Shown: positions 33,479 to 40,093 of the stretch, piece after piece
Numbering within the stretch: position 1 is the stretch's first letter
How the letters are laid out: each line of letters starts with the position of its first letter
Assembly: GCF_034372165.1 (NCBI RefSeq)
Contig: NZ_CP139698.1
Location: forward strand, 1,674,001 to 1,738,000
DNA from: Christiangramia sp. OXR-203
Lineage (GTDB): Bacteria > Bacteroidota > Bacteroidia > Flavobacteriales > Flavobacteriaceae
Length of the DNA stretch: 64,000 bases
Direction of reading: 5' to 3'
Program-made: the position numbers and the translations under genes
Notes under the pieces: model-generated
The model's input: only the letters and a program-made list of their open reading frames with translations
What the model was told of the DNA's origin: nothing
Databases searched by the model: none

Positions 33479-33530
33479 CAAAGTTATTAAAAGGATATTA
33501 TCCATAAAATAAGAATAAATCCATATTTTA
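33479..33530 (-). promoter_or_regulatory. umuDC promoter region with repeat boxes
   Basis: On the minus strand TAACTTTG (33486-33479) fits the Bacteroidetes -7 consensus. Upstream are GGAT-ATT-ATCC (a small palindrome beginning near 33493) and two direct copies of ATGGAT about 19 bp apart. This arrangement could bind an SOS or element-encoded repressor. No LexA box consensus for this group is known to me, so the role is inferred. Confidence 0.35.
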
Positions 33531-33540
33531 TTATTATGAG

Positions 33541-35151
33541 CTATTTTTTAATAGGTTTTTCATTCTTACACATGAGTCGAACCTCCCGGTATATTTTAAT
33601 ATAATTCGCATTGATTTCGTCTTCTGAAAAAAACTGATCATTTTTTGGCAGTTGCCTTTGAATATTTTGATGTTGGAAATAAATCTTTTCATCTTTTCCG
33701 TCGGCATAGGTAATAAATTCACCTTGTTTTAATCCAAAAAAAGTGTTGGCGCGAACTTTATAAATCTCCTTTTCACCGGTAGAAATTTTCGTGTCAAAAT
33801 CCAATCCCGTGCCGCGCATCACCGTTTTTGTTTCATCTTTTATAATTTCAAAAAAACGTTCGTAATACCTTGCGGTATCGGGGTCGTTTACTTTACCGAA
33901 AAATTGATAGGATAAGTTGCTCAATATCGCTTTGCTGGCTTTATCTCCATACATCATATCGTTCTGTACCTTATCCTGCATCACATAAATTGTTGCGATG
34001 TCATAGCTTCTTAAAGTGGCGGGAACGCGATGCATATTCAATAATCTAATGGTGGGTGCCTCCTCAATAAGTAGGAAAGATGGCTGGGCATGACGAACGC
34101 TCATCTGCTTTACGACGGTGTGCATGACCGTTGCTATAATTGGGGAGTAAACCGTGTCATATTTCGGATTATTTACCAAAGCGATTACGGCCGGGTTTTG
34201 AGAAGCATTAATATTGAGCGGGATATCATCGGCTGCAAGTGCCATGAAAATACGTTTGCTGCTAATCTTCATAAGAGCGTTCGAAAGTGTACTTTTTACT
34301 CCGGCGGTTTGCCTCTCGGAGTCCTTTCCGCTAATAAATGCATCCGCAAAGGCCCTTGAAGTCTGGTTCGATTTTAAAAAACCAATAAGCTCATCGGTAT
34401 TTAGATATTGATAAACAGCTATAAGGTGGGGCAGGGTACAGTATTGCGGAAATGAAACTTTCAATTTCCAGATCAAACCGCTAATCAATCCCTGAGCAGC
34501 ATCATTAAAAAATTTACCGGTACCTGTAGCGCCTGTTTCCTTTTGTTCTAACAAGTTTTCCAACAGCACACGGGATACTTCATTTATATCCTCTTCATTT
34601 TCCATATACTTAGGTGCGATGGGGTTAACACGATGAAAAATTCTATCAAATGATAAAATGTAAAATGGGATATGGGAGTTTTTGAATAGGGGGTAAGCCA
34701 TTTCGGTGATTTCGTAATCCTTATAATCGTGGATCACCCCACAAAAGGAATGCTTACTGAAATGTTCCAGCAAATTATACACAACGCTTTCTGTCTTGCC
34801 ACTCCCTGCAGCCCCAATAATAGAAACTCCTCGCTTTATATTTCCGATTTTAAATTTTGATTTTATTGTTTTGAAATGGACTTCGTATTTAGCAGGAATA
34901 TTCGTTTTTTCCTTTTTAGGCAGAAATACATACATTATCGTATTGCCCAGAATTAAAGGGCAACCTAAATAAAGTGCTACTTTGGCTATTTCATTAAATG
35001 ATGGAGTAACGGCTAAAATTACCCAAAGCAGAATAGCGGTAAGTAAAGTATTGATGATGAAAGCGTAAGCAGATATTTTATAGACACAATAAAAAATCAT
35101 ACTTACAGCAGTAAGGAGAAAAATAATTGAATAGAGGTTAAAGGTTTCCAT
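33541..35151 (-). CDS. VirD4/TraG-type coupling protein
   Basis: A 536-residue T4SS coupling protein: N-terminal transmembrane helices (about 8-50 and 58-75), Walker A GAAGSGKTESVVYN (about 114-127), Walker B-like PSFLLIEEAPTIRL (about 357-370). The large cytoplasmic ATPase brings the relaxase-DNA complex to the channel. It follows the relaxase gene by 11 bp, as mobC-like genes do in Bacteroidetes elements. Full length, no lesion seen. Confidence 0.9.
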   Translation of the reverse strand: METFNLYSIIFLLTAVSMIFYCVYKISAYAFIINTLLTAILLWVILAVTPSFNEIAKVALYLGCPLILGNTIMYVFLPKKEKTNIPAKYEVHFKTIKSKFKIGNIKRGVSIIGAAGSGKTESVVYNLLEHFSKHSFCGVIHDYKDYEITEMAYPLFKNSHIPFYILSFDRIFHRVNPIAPKYMENEEDINEVSRVLLENLLEQKETGATGTGKFFNDAAQGLISGLIWKLKVSFPQYCTLPHLIAVYQYLNTDELIGFLKSNQTSRAFADAFISGKDSERQTAGVKSTLSNALMKISSKRIFMALAADDIPLNINASQNPAVIALVNNPKYDTVYSPIIATVMHTVVKQMSVRHAQPSFLLIEEAPTIRLLNMHRVPATLRSYDIATIYVMQDKVQNDMMYGDKASKAILSNLSYQFFGKVNDPDTARYYERFFEIIKDETKTVMRGTGLDFDTKISTGEKEIYKVRANTFFGLKQGEFITYADGKDEKIYFQHQNIQRQLPKNDQFFSEDEINANYIKIYREVRLMCKNEKPIKK

Positions 35152-35162
35152 ATTTGCCTGAA

Positions 35163-36203
35163 TTAAATTCCAATTGAACCGGATCTTAGTGCAACGCCTA
35201 TGTTTTTCTGTAGAGTTTTAATAAGTTTTACTGTTAGTTGAGCTTTAGACAACGGAATAACCGGAACCATAGGCAGCCCGCTTTCCCGGAGCATTTTCAA
35301 TGCCAGGGCTTTTTCAGAAGCCGGAAGGCCAATTACCGCTGAAAAATATAACTTGGGATTTTGGATATAGGTTTTACGGGCCTGGTAAGTCTCCACAAAA
35401 TTACGCTGGTATCCGAAATTTTTATCAAAAGTCTTTTCTGCCGTCTGAAAGAATGCATCTCTGTCAAAACCTCTTTTTATCATCTTACCTTTTATTTCAA
35501 CTTCAGAAGATTTGTATTTGCTACCCGGGGACAGGCTGACTGAGTTCGAGATATCCTTTCGACTTACGATAATATGGATATGACTTTGATTACCTTCTTT
35601 GAGCATTCCCTGTACGATTCGCTTTCCGTTCTGTTGATGAGGAGCCGACTTTTCCAGACGATTAATTTCCAACTCAATTTTCTTGATACTTCCTTCTTTT
35701 TCACCTTTTTGTATTTTCTTGATTTCATTTTTTAATTGAATTATTTTAGTAGCATAAACCTGGTTCTCCTTCACCTGGAAATCGTTTCCTTTAAAAGTGC
35801 GATGATGTTCGATCTTAGCATAATATTTTATATCGTTAACACTAATTGGGCGACCATTAATTTCACGGTTAAAGCAGGAAGCGTAATCTTTCATAAGTTC
35901 CCTTGTATAGCGTTTTAAAGCCTCACTATTGTCTCCCAGTTTTCTAAGCTCATATTGAGATGGATTTACAGTAATAGAGTAAAATTTGGGTTCAATTTTC
36001 TTTAATTTAGAAGTATTTGCATCTATTTGCTGTATCACTTCTTCCGGGCTTATATCATCTTCATACTGGTTAAAGAAATTTTCCAATTTTTGATCTTGTT
36101 CTCGTTCGGGCATCTGGTTCTCTTTTTTCAAATAATCCACATAGTCTGCTACACTTGGTGAATAATTCCCTCCTAATTTTTGTGCTGAAATAGTGATATA
36201 CAT
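35163..36203 (-). CDS. Relaxase/mobilization protein (DUF5712, MobB-like)
   Basis: A 346-residue protein starting MYITISAQKLGGNYSPSVAD. The SHIHIIVSRKD stretch (about residues 210-220) gives the HxH metal motif of rolling-circle-type relaxases. A candidate nucleophile Tyr lies in YVDYLKKE near the N-terminus. It matches the DUF5712 mobilization family. It would nick oriT and lead the strand into the recipient. The BfmA-type accessory gene is 6 bp upstream and the probable oriT is just beyond that. Confidence 0.82.
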   Translation of the reverse strand: MYITISAQKLGGNYSPSVADYVDYLKKENQMPEREQDQKLENFFNQYEDDISPEEVIQQIDANTSKLKKIEPKFYSITVNPSQYELRKLGDNSEALKRYTRELMKDYASCFNREINGRPISVNDIKYYAKIEHHRTFKGNDFQVKENQVYATKIIQLKNEIKKIQKGEKEGSIKKIELEINRLEKSAPHQQNGKRIVQGMLKEGNQSHIHIIVSRKDISNSVSLSPGSKYKSSEVEIKGKMIKRGFDRDAFFQTAEKTFDKNFGYQRNFVETYQARKTYIQNPKLYFSAVIGLPASEKALALKMLRESGLPMVPVIPLSKAQLTVKLIKTLQKNIGVALRSGSIGI

Positions 36204-36209
36204 AATAAA

Positions 36210-36560
36210 TTATTTGTAGAAATCGGGATGAGTATCATCTTCTTCATAATCCCTTATCTGATTTTTATTTTTGGGATCGGCGGCTTCCATAAGGGATTCC
36301 AAGATTGCAAGTGTAGGATTTGCTTTGTTCTTTTCTACATCCTTCATTATGGCGATTACTGCATTTATTCTTTTCTTGAAAGTATTTTCAAGCCTTCTTC
36401 CTGTAGGGCCGAAATTTTCTTTAGGGGAGATTTCATTGTAATAGAAAAAGTCCAACATACCGGTTAATGCTTCAGAATGAGTCTTGTAATAGGACTTAGA
36501 AAATTTTATGAATCGCTGAGCGATTTTTTTCTTGATGGTTATATTTGTAAATTTTTCCAT
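36210..36560 (-). CDS. BfmA/BtgA-family mobilization protein
   Basis: A 116-residue basic protein. FTNITIKKKIAQRFIKFSKS and THSEALTGMLDFFYY resemble ribbon-helix-helix accessory proteins that bind oriT. BfmA/BtgA proteins in Bacteroides help the relaxase recognise its origin. First gene of the mobilization operon. Two TTTACAGTAAA palindromes within 75 bp upstream of its ATG are candidate binding sites. Confidence 0.8.
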   Translation of the reverse strand: MEKFTNITIKKKIAQRFIKFSKSYYKTHSEALTGMLDFFYYNEISPKENFGPTGRRLENTFKKRINAVIAIMKDVEKNKANPTLAILESLMEAADPKNKNQIRDYEEDDTHPDFYK

Positions 36561-36582
36561 AATTCATCTTTTTATTTTAGCA

Positions 36583-36635
36583 CTTACAGTAAATCTTGAC
36601 CATTTTGCAGGAATTCCGAGGGCATTTACAGTAAA
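36583..36635. promoter_or_regulatory. Paired TTTACAGTAAA palindromes upstream of the mobilization operon
   Basis: CTTACAGTAAA at 36583-36593 and TTTACAGTAAA at 36625-36635 are 5+1+5 palindromes (the first with one mismatch), 42 bp or four helical turns apart. They lie just upstream of the BfmA-type gene, suitable for autoregulation by a ribbon-helix-helix dimer or as part of the transfer-origin complex. Palindromes are seen; binding is inferred. Confidence 0.5.
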
Positions 36636-36696
36636 TTGAAAAATTTTAAAAATTCAGGTATTGTATAAGTGTCTAAAAAACAGTTATTTAAAACTG

Positions 36697-36761
36697 AAAA
36701 GGCATGTATAACCTCGCTTTACGGGTTATCCTCTTGCTTTGCCTTTTCGTCCCGCAGGGAC
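36697..36761. other. Candidate origin of transfer (oriT)
   Basis: Nested and adjacent inverted repeats: AAAAGGCA/TGCCTTTT (36697-36704 with 36740-36747) encloses ATAACC/GGTTAT (36708-36713 with 36724-36729); next is GTCCC-GCA-GGGAC (36749-36761). It is the most structured part of the 390-bp gap beside the relaxase genes, where oriT is expected. No nick-site consensus for this relaxase is known to me. The rest of the gap (36762-36890) shows nothing notable. Confidence 0.45.
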
Positions 36762-36891
36762 AAAAATTTCAAACTATCAAACAGAATTTAATAGCCTTTG
36801 AGCAATACGAATAATGAATTGTATTTTTTAAGAAGCAGAAGTTTGTCTTCTTAAATTAATCTTACAAATGGGGTAAATTGATTGCGAAATT

Positions 36892-36931
36892 TTTAAATAA
36901 AAACCGGGCCTTAAAAATTAAGACCCGGTTA
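36892..36931 (-). terminator. Rho-independent terminator after radC
   Basis: On the minus strand AACCGGGTCTTAA and TTAAGGCCCGGTT form a 13-bp stem with one wobble/mismatch and a 3-nt A/T loop, followed by TTTTTATTT. It begins 20 bp after the radC stop. Confidence 0.8.
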
Positions 36932-36950
36932 AGATTCTGCTTTTGATTGT

Positions 36951-37400
36951 TTACAATAGACCTTCATCGGCAAAACTAAAATAGTCGCCATCTGGAGTTA
37001 TTATAAGATGATCAAGGACTTTAATATCAAAAAGGATCGCTGCATTTTTTATTTTTTCGGTTAGTCTTTTATCAGCTTCACTTGGTTTTAAGGTTCCAGA
37101 CGGATGATTATGTCCAAGTATTAAATTCACCGCCAATGACTTTAAGACAACTGCAAATAAAATACGTAGATCTACAAGGGTACCTGTAATTCCGCCGGTA
37201 GAAACTTCAAATATTCCCTTGACTTTATTAGCGTTATTTAATAGCATAACCTTAAAACATTCCTGCAGCCCTATTTGATCCTTGTTCCAGGAACAGAATA
37301 AAAGTTCGGTAGCACTTTGAGAAGAAGTTATTTTAGGTGCCTGGCTTATTTTAAAATTGCCCTGATATTTTATCGATATTTCATTAACTTTGGTTTTCAT
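36951..37400 (-). CDS. RadC-family JAB-domain protein
   Basis: A 149-residue protein consisting of the JAB/MPN domain only (the N-terminal HhH part of chromosomal RadC is absent). Metal-binding signature LILGHNHPSGTLKPSEAD (about residues 95-112) with the later Asp and an upstream Glu in GIFEVSTGG. Short RadC proteins of this type are common on mobile elements in Bacteroidetes. Their role is unclear, perhaps anti-restriction or DNA processing. Flanked by terminators, so it has its own transcript. Confidence 0.88.
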   Translation of the reverse strand: MKTKVNEISIKYQGNFKISQAPKITSSQSATELLFCSWNKDQIGLQECFKVMLLNNANKVKGIFEVSTGGITGTLVDLRILFAVVLKSLAVNLILGHNHPSGTLKPSEADKRLTEKIKNAAILFDIKVLDHLIITPDGDYFSFADEGLL

Positions 37401-37432
37401 GTTGATCTTGTTTAATTGGATTAATAATGAAA

Positions 37433-37464
37433 AGAGGGCGAAACTTTGAACGAGGTCGCCCTCT
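37433..37464 (-). terminator. Rho-independent terminator after ssb
   Basis: AGAGGGCGA (37433-37441) and TCGCCCTCT (37456-37464) form a perfect 9-bp stem. On the minus strand it is followed by TTTTCATTATT. It begins 13 bp after the ssb stop. Confidence 0.8.
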
Positions 37465-37476
37465 TTAATTTAGAGA

Positions 37477-37830
37477 TTAATTGCTGCCATTATTGGCATT
37501 TCCACCCAGCAAAAGAATTTCACTGGCTAAAATTTCGGTCACATATCGTTTCTCTCCTTCTTCAGTTTTATAGGTACGGGAAGTAAGTTTTCCTTCAATG
37601 GCGATTTCTTTCCCCTTACCTACATAGTTTTCAACGATCTCAGCAGTTTTTCCCCATGCCACTATATTATGCCATTGGGTGTTCTGCACTTTCTCACCAT
37701 TGGAATTTTTATAAAATTCGTTAGTGGCAATTGAAAAACTGGCTACTTTTTTGCCGCTTTCAAGGTTCTTGATTTCGGGAGCGTTCCCTACATTTCCGAT
37801 TAACTGTACTTTGTTTCTAAGTGTACTCAT
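37477..37830 (-). CDS. ssb: Single-stranded DNA-binding protein (ICE copy)
   Basis: A 117-residue OB-fold protein: LRNKVQLIGNVGNAPEI at the start, FSIATNEFYKN, WHNIVAWGKTAEIVENYVGKG, and the strand region TYKTEEGEKRYVTEILASEI. It lacks the acidic C-terminal tip of chromosomal SSB and ends GGNANNGSN, so it may not recruit the usual repair partners. It probably coats transferred single strands. First gene before the ICE end region. Confidence 0.93.
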   Translation of the reverse strand: MSTLRNKVQLIGNVGNAPEIKNLESGKKVASFSIATNEFYKNSNGEKVQNTQWHNIVAWGKTAEIVENYVGKGKEIAIEGKLTSRTYKTEEGEKRYVTEILASEILLLGGNANNGSN

Positions 37831-38049
37831 GATTGAAAAAAAATTAAGTTGAAATATTTATGTTTCCCGCTTTCACCCACGGGTAGGTTAAAAAATTTAC
37901 TTATTGTATCCTGAGCGTTTTCCTTTTTTGATTTTTTAACTTTCTTTCCGCTTCAGTGTTATAGAATTGATAAGATTTCATGATTTCTGATTTAAAATTT
38001 ACTTCCCGTAGAGCCGTCGCTGTTACCTTTTTTGATGCCCATACAGTTT

Positions 38050-38130
38050 CATGATTTAGAATTAGAGAGGAGTTATAAAAGGGAAAGCGTAGCCGACCGG
38101 TTATGCACTCCGGCTAACTTCTAAATCATG
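38050..38130. repeat. Large inverted repeat with inner hairpin near ICE end
   Basis: CATGATTTAGAA (38050-38061) and TTCTAAATCATG (38119-38130) are perfect 12-bp complements. Between them TAGCCG/CGGCTA forms a 6-bp inner stem around a GC-rich loop. No coding frame overlaps. It could be a structured RNA, a replication or second transfer origin, or a recombination site; the sequence does not decide. Confidence 0.6.
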
Positions 38131-38188
38131 GTATTTTGCATTATAAAAAAGGTGAAACGGGTAGGCTGGGATGGAGTTTTAATAAATT

Positions 38189-38308
38189 ATGAGAAGTAAA
38201 AAGAAGTTGAAGTGGAAGAAAGATTATTATAATATACCAATCTGGCGGACTCCGTTCCTTTATGAAATTGAAAGATGGCTAAACTATTTCAGCCGCAATT
38301 CTGAATAA
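38189..38308 (+). CDS. Possible 39-residue basic protein
   Basis: ATG at 38189 opens a frame reading MRSKKKLKWKKDYYN, then IPIWRTPFLYEIERWLNYFS, ending at TAA 38306. The basic N-terminus and aromatic, amphipathic second half look non-random. No homologue is known to me and no clear ribosome-binding site is seen. It may be a small ICE protein or chance. Confidence 0.3.
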   Translation: MRSKKKLKWKKDYYNIPIWRTPFLYEIERWLNYFSRNSE

Positions 38309-38518
38309 TGAGCGTTTCAGAAGTTGAAAAAGGGAACGGTGTCTAAGATTTTTTAAGTGAAGCTCTTTTCCCGGAATGTAGTGATAACGAAATGCAGGGG
38401 AATGTGCTGAACTATTGTTTGAATAAATATTTTCAATTAATCTATGAAAAGATCACGATTTAAATTTAAGATATCTAAATGTAGGTGTTTGTCTTAAAAA
38501 AAAGTTAAATATTAATTA

Positions 38519-38615
38519 GTGTGCGTAAAGTGTGCGTTTTTGAGAAATTTGACATAAAAAATGGTTTTGGAAAAATGTATATAAGGATAATAAATAGTGT
38601 GCGGAGAGGTGTGCG
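38519..38615 (+). repeat. Two pairs of GTGTGCG direct repeats (putative integrase arm sites)
   Basis: GTGTGCG occurs at 38519, 38530, 38597 and 38609: two pairs with 11- and 12-bp spacing, the pairs 78 bp apart. All copies point the same way and are followed by T-rich or purine-rich DNA. They lie about 160-260 bp from the split tRNA-Arg. Paired short direct repeats beside an att core are typical arm-type binding sites of tyrosine integrases; this role is inferred. Confidence 0.55.
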
Positions 38616-38663
38616 TTTTGATTTATAAAAAAAGGGGTAACCATGTGGAAACCCCTTTATTTA

Positions 38664-38740
<77 letters not shown>

Positions 38741-38766
38741 ATTGTTATTTTCATTATTTCAAATCG

Positions 38767-38810
<44 letters not shown>

Positions 38811-38822
38811 GATTTGCGGTTG

Positions 38823-38830
38823 CAAATATA
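38823..38830 (-). promoter_or_regulatory. Probable host promoter of tRNA-Arg
   Basis: On the minus strand TATATTTG fits the -7 consensus TAnnTTTG and is followed by CAACCGCAAA. The same TTTGCAACCGCAAA string follows the -7 element of tRNA-Ser (46909-46916), so it looks like a tRNA promoter of this genome. It lies 12 bp from the orphan tRNA half and 82 bp from the intact tRNA. Confidence 0.65.
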
Positions 38831-38891
38831 AACCACTTTATAAATTAAACAATGCTTTTTTTGGGAAAAGTTCAGGTAAGTTTAAAAAAAT

Positions 38892-38915
38892 AAAAACTCC
38901 CAATCGGAAGTTTTT
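38892..38915 (-). terminator. Terminator after the 92-residue protein gene
   Basis: On the minus strand AAAAACT and AGTTTTT pair around TCCGATTGGG, followed by ATTTTTTT. It lies 30 bp after the stop at 38946. Confidence 0.6.
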
Positions 38916-38945
38916 GATTTTCAGTGTAGATACGGTTTTAGAAGT

Positions 38946-39224
38946 TTAGCTTTCTCTGATCAATTTTTTTTCCAGACCAACGGCAGCAACTACTAATTGG
39001 TGCAGTAAACTTGGATTTTCATCCATTTTTTCAAAAACCTGTATATATAAATGATTGAATCTTCTTATTAATTCAAGTGTTTGAAGTGAAACACTAAAAA
39101 AGTTTCCCGATTCGCGAAGCTCTTCGATAGAATCTTTTACAGATTCAATATGAGATATTTCTTCCTCGGTACTCTGGATGTAATGTTCTTGCTGTAGCAT
39201 ACCACTAGTTATTTGGTTAGCCAA
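38946..39224 (-). CDS. Uncharacterised 92-residue helical protein
   Basis: A soluble, mostly alpha-helical protein (EEEISHIESVKDSIEELRES; SLQTLELIRRFNHLYIQVFE). No domain or signal is recognised. It has its own -7 element (39261-39254) 30 bp upstream and its own terminator, so it is a single-gene transcript. First chromosomal gene next to the ICE junction. Confidence 0.6.
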   Translation of the reverse strand: MANQITSGMLQQEHYIQSTEEEISHIESVKDSIEELRESGNFFSVSLQTLELIRRFNHLYIQVFEKMDENPSLLHQLVVAAVGLEKKLIRES

Positions 39225-39253
39225 GGCAGGTGTATTCTAATAGATTGGGTGTT

Positions 39254-39261
39254 CAAATATA
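39254..39261 (-). promoter_or_regulatory. Promoter of the 92-residue protein gene
   Basis: TATATTTG on the minus strand, a full match to TAnnTTTG. The start site would be near 39247, 23 nt before the ATG at 39224. Confidence 0.5.
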
Positions 39262-39361
39262 ATTTGATATTTTAATTTATCCCTGAGCCACAGCCACTTT
39301 TAGTTGAAGTATGAGAAAAAATCGGTAAGAGGTAAAATATTCCTTAATTCGAATATTATTT

Positions 39362-39369
39362 TACATTTG
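39362..39369 (+). promoter_or_regulatory. Promoter of the LAB_N/GT39/manA gene group
   Basis: TACATTTG, a full match to TAnnTTTG, predicts a start near 39376 and a leader of about 90 nt before the ATG at 39467. No convincing -33 TTTG was found. Confidence 0.45.
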
Positions 39370-39466
39370 TGGTATCGGCCAGAAAAATTCCTTAACATCA
39401 CTCAAACTATCATTATCCATTGCACTGCAACTCATATAATTTCATAAAATCGCGATATACAGAAGT

Positions 39467-40093
39467 ATGAACGATTGGATAATTTACCTACTGGGATTTA
39501 TTGCTCAACTACTTTTTTCAGGGAGAATGATTGCACAATGGTTGCTTTCAGAAAAGAATAAACGAGTGGTTACACCTCAATTCTTCTGGCATATTAGCTT
39601 GCTAGCATCTTTCTTATTATTCATATACGGATACCTGAGGGACGATTTTGCCATTATGCTGGGTCAGACGCTTACCTATTTCATATACATCAGGAATTTA
39701 CAGTTACAGGGAGACTGGAATAAGGTAAATAGGTTTGTAAGAGTTTTTCTCTGGATTTTTCCCTTGTTCGTGGTGATCTATGGGTTTAATAACAATCAGT
39801 ATGACGCTGCAGCTTTATTTAGAAATGTGGATATTCCAATGTGGTTATTGATCGTGGGAACTGCAGGACAGCTTATATTCACCCTCAGGTTTATCTATCA
39901 ATGGGCTTATTCTGAAAGAAGAAAATCTTCTTCCTTACCACTTGGCTTCTGGATTCTTAGTTTGGTTGGATCATCTTTGATCATCTACTATGCGATCCTT
40001 AGAGAAGACCCTGTGTTACTAGCAGGTCATAGTTTTGGTGTTATTATGTATCTTCGAAATATCTATATTCAGAAGAATGAAGTTAAAGGATAA
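39467..40093 (+). CDS. Tandem lipid-A-disaccharide-synthase N-terminal-domain membrane protein
   Basis: A 208-residue protein made of two LAB_N repeats (about residues 5-75 and 120-195), each of three transmembrane helices. The motif is duplicated: LLFSGRMIAQWLLSEK in the first, LIFTLRFIYQWAYSER in the second, followed by PQFFWHISLLAS and PLGFWILSLVGS. The family lacks the LpxB catalytic domain and is linked to lipid glycosylation. The neighbouring GT39 gene overlaps its 3' end by 17 bp, supporting a shared lipid or sugar transfer role. Confidence 0.82.
   Translation: MNDWIIYLLGFIAQLLFSGRMIAQWLLSEKNKRVVTPQFFWHISLLASFLLFIYGYLRDDFAIMLGQTLTYFIYIRNLQLQGDWNKVNRFVRVFLWIFPLFVVIYGFNNNQYDAAALFRNVDIPMWLLIVGTAGQLIFTLRFIYQWAYSERRKSSSLPLGFWILSLVGSSLIIYYAILREDPVLLAGHSFGVIMYLRNIYIQKNEVKG

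Larger units (their letters stand above)
37831..38663. other. ICE right-end region, mostly non-coding
   Basis: An 833-bp region holding a large inverted repeat (38050-38130), a possible 39-codon gene (38189-38308), two pairs of GTGTGCG repeats (38519-38615) and, near ssb, a possible 26-codon leftward frame (37901-37981) that I cannot support further. An A/T-rich stretch at 38400-38515 has no visible feature. No integrase gene is present; it must lie at the other ICE end. Confidence 0.6.
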
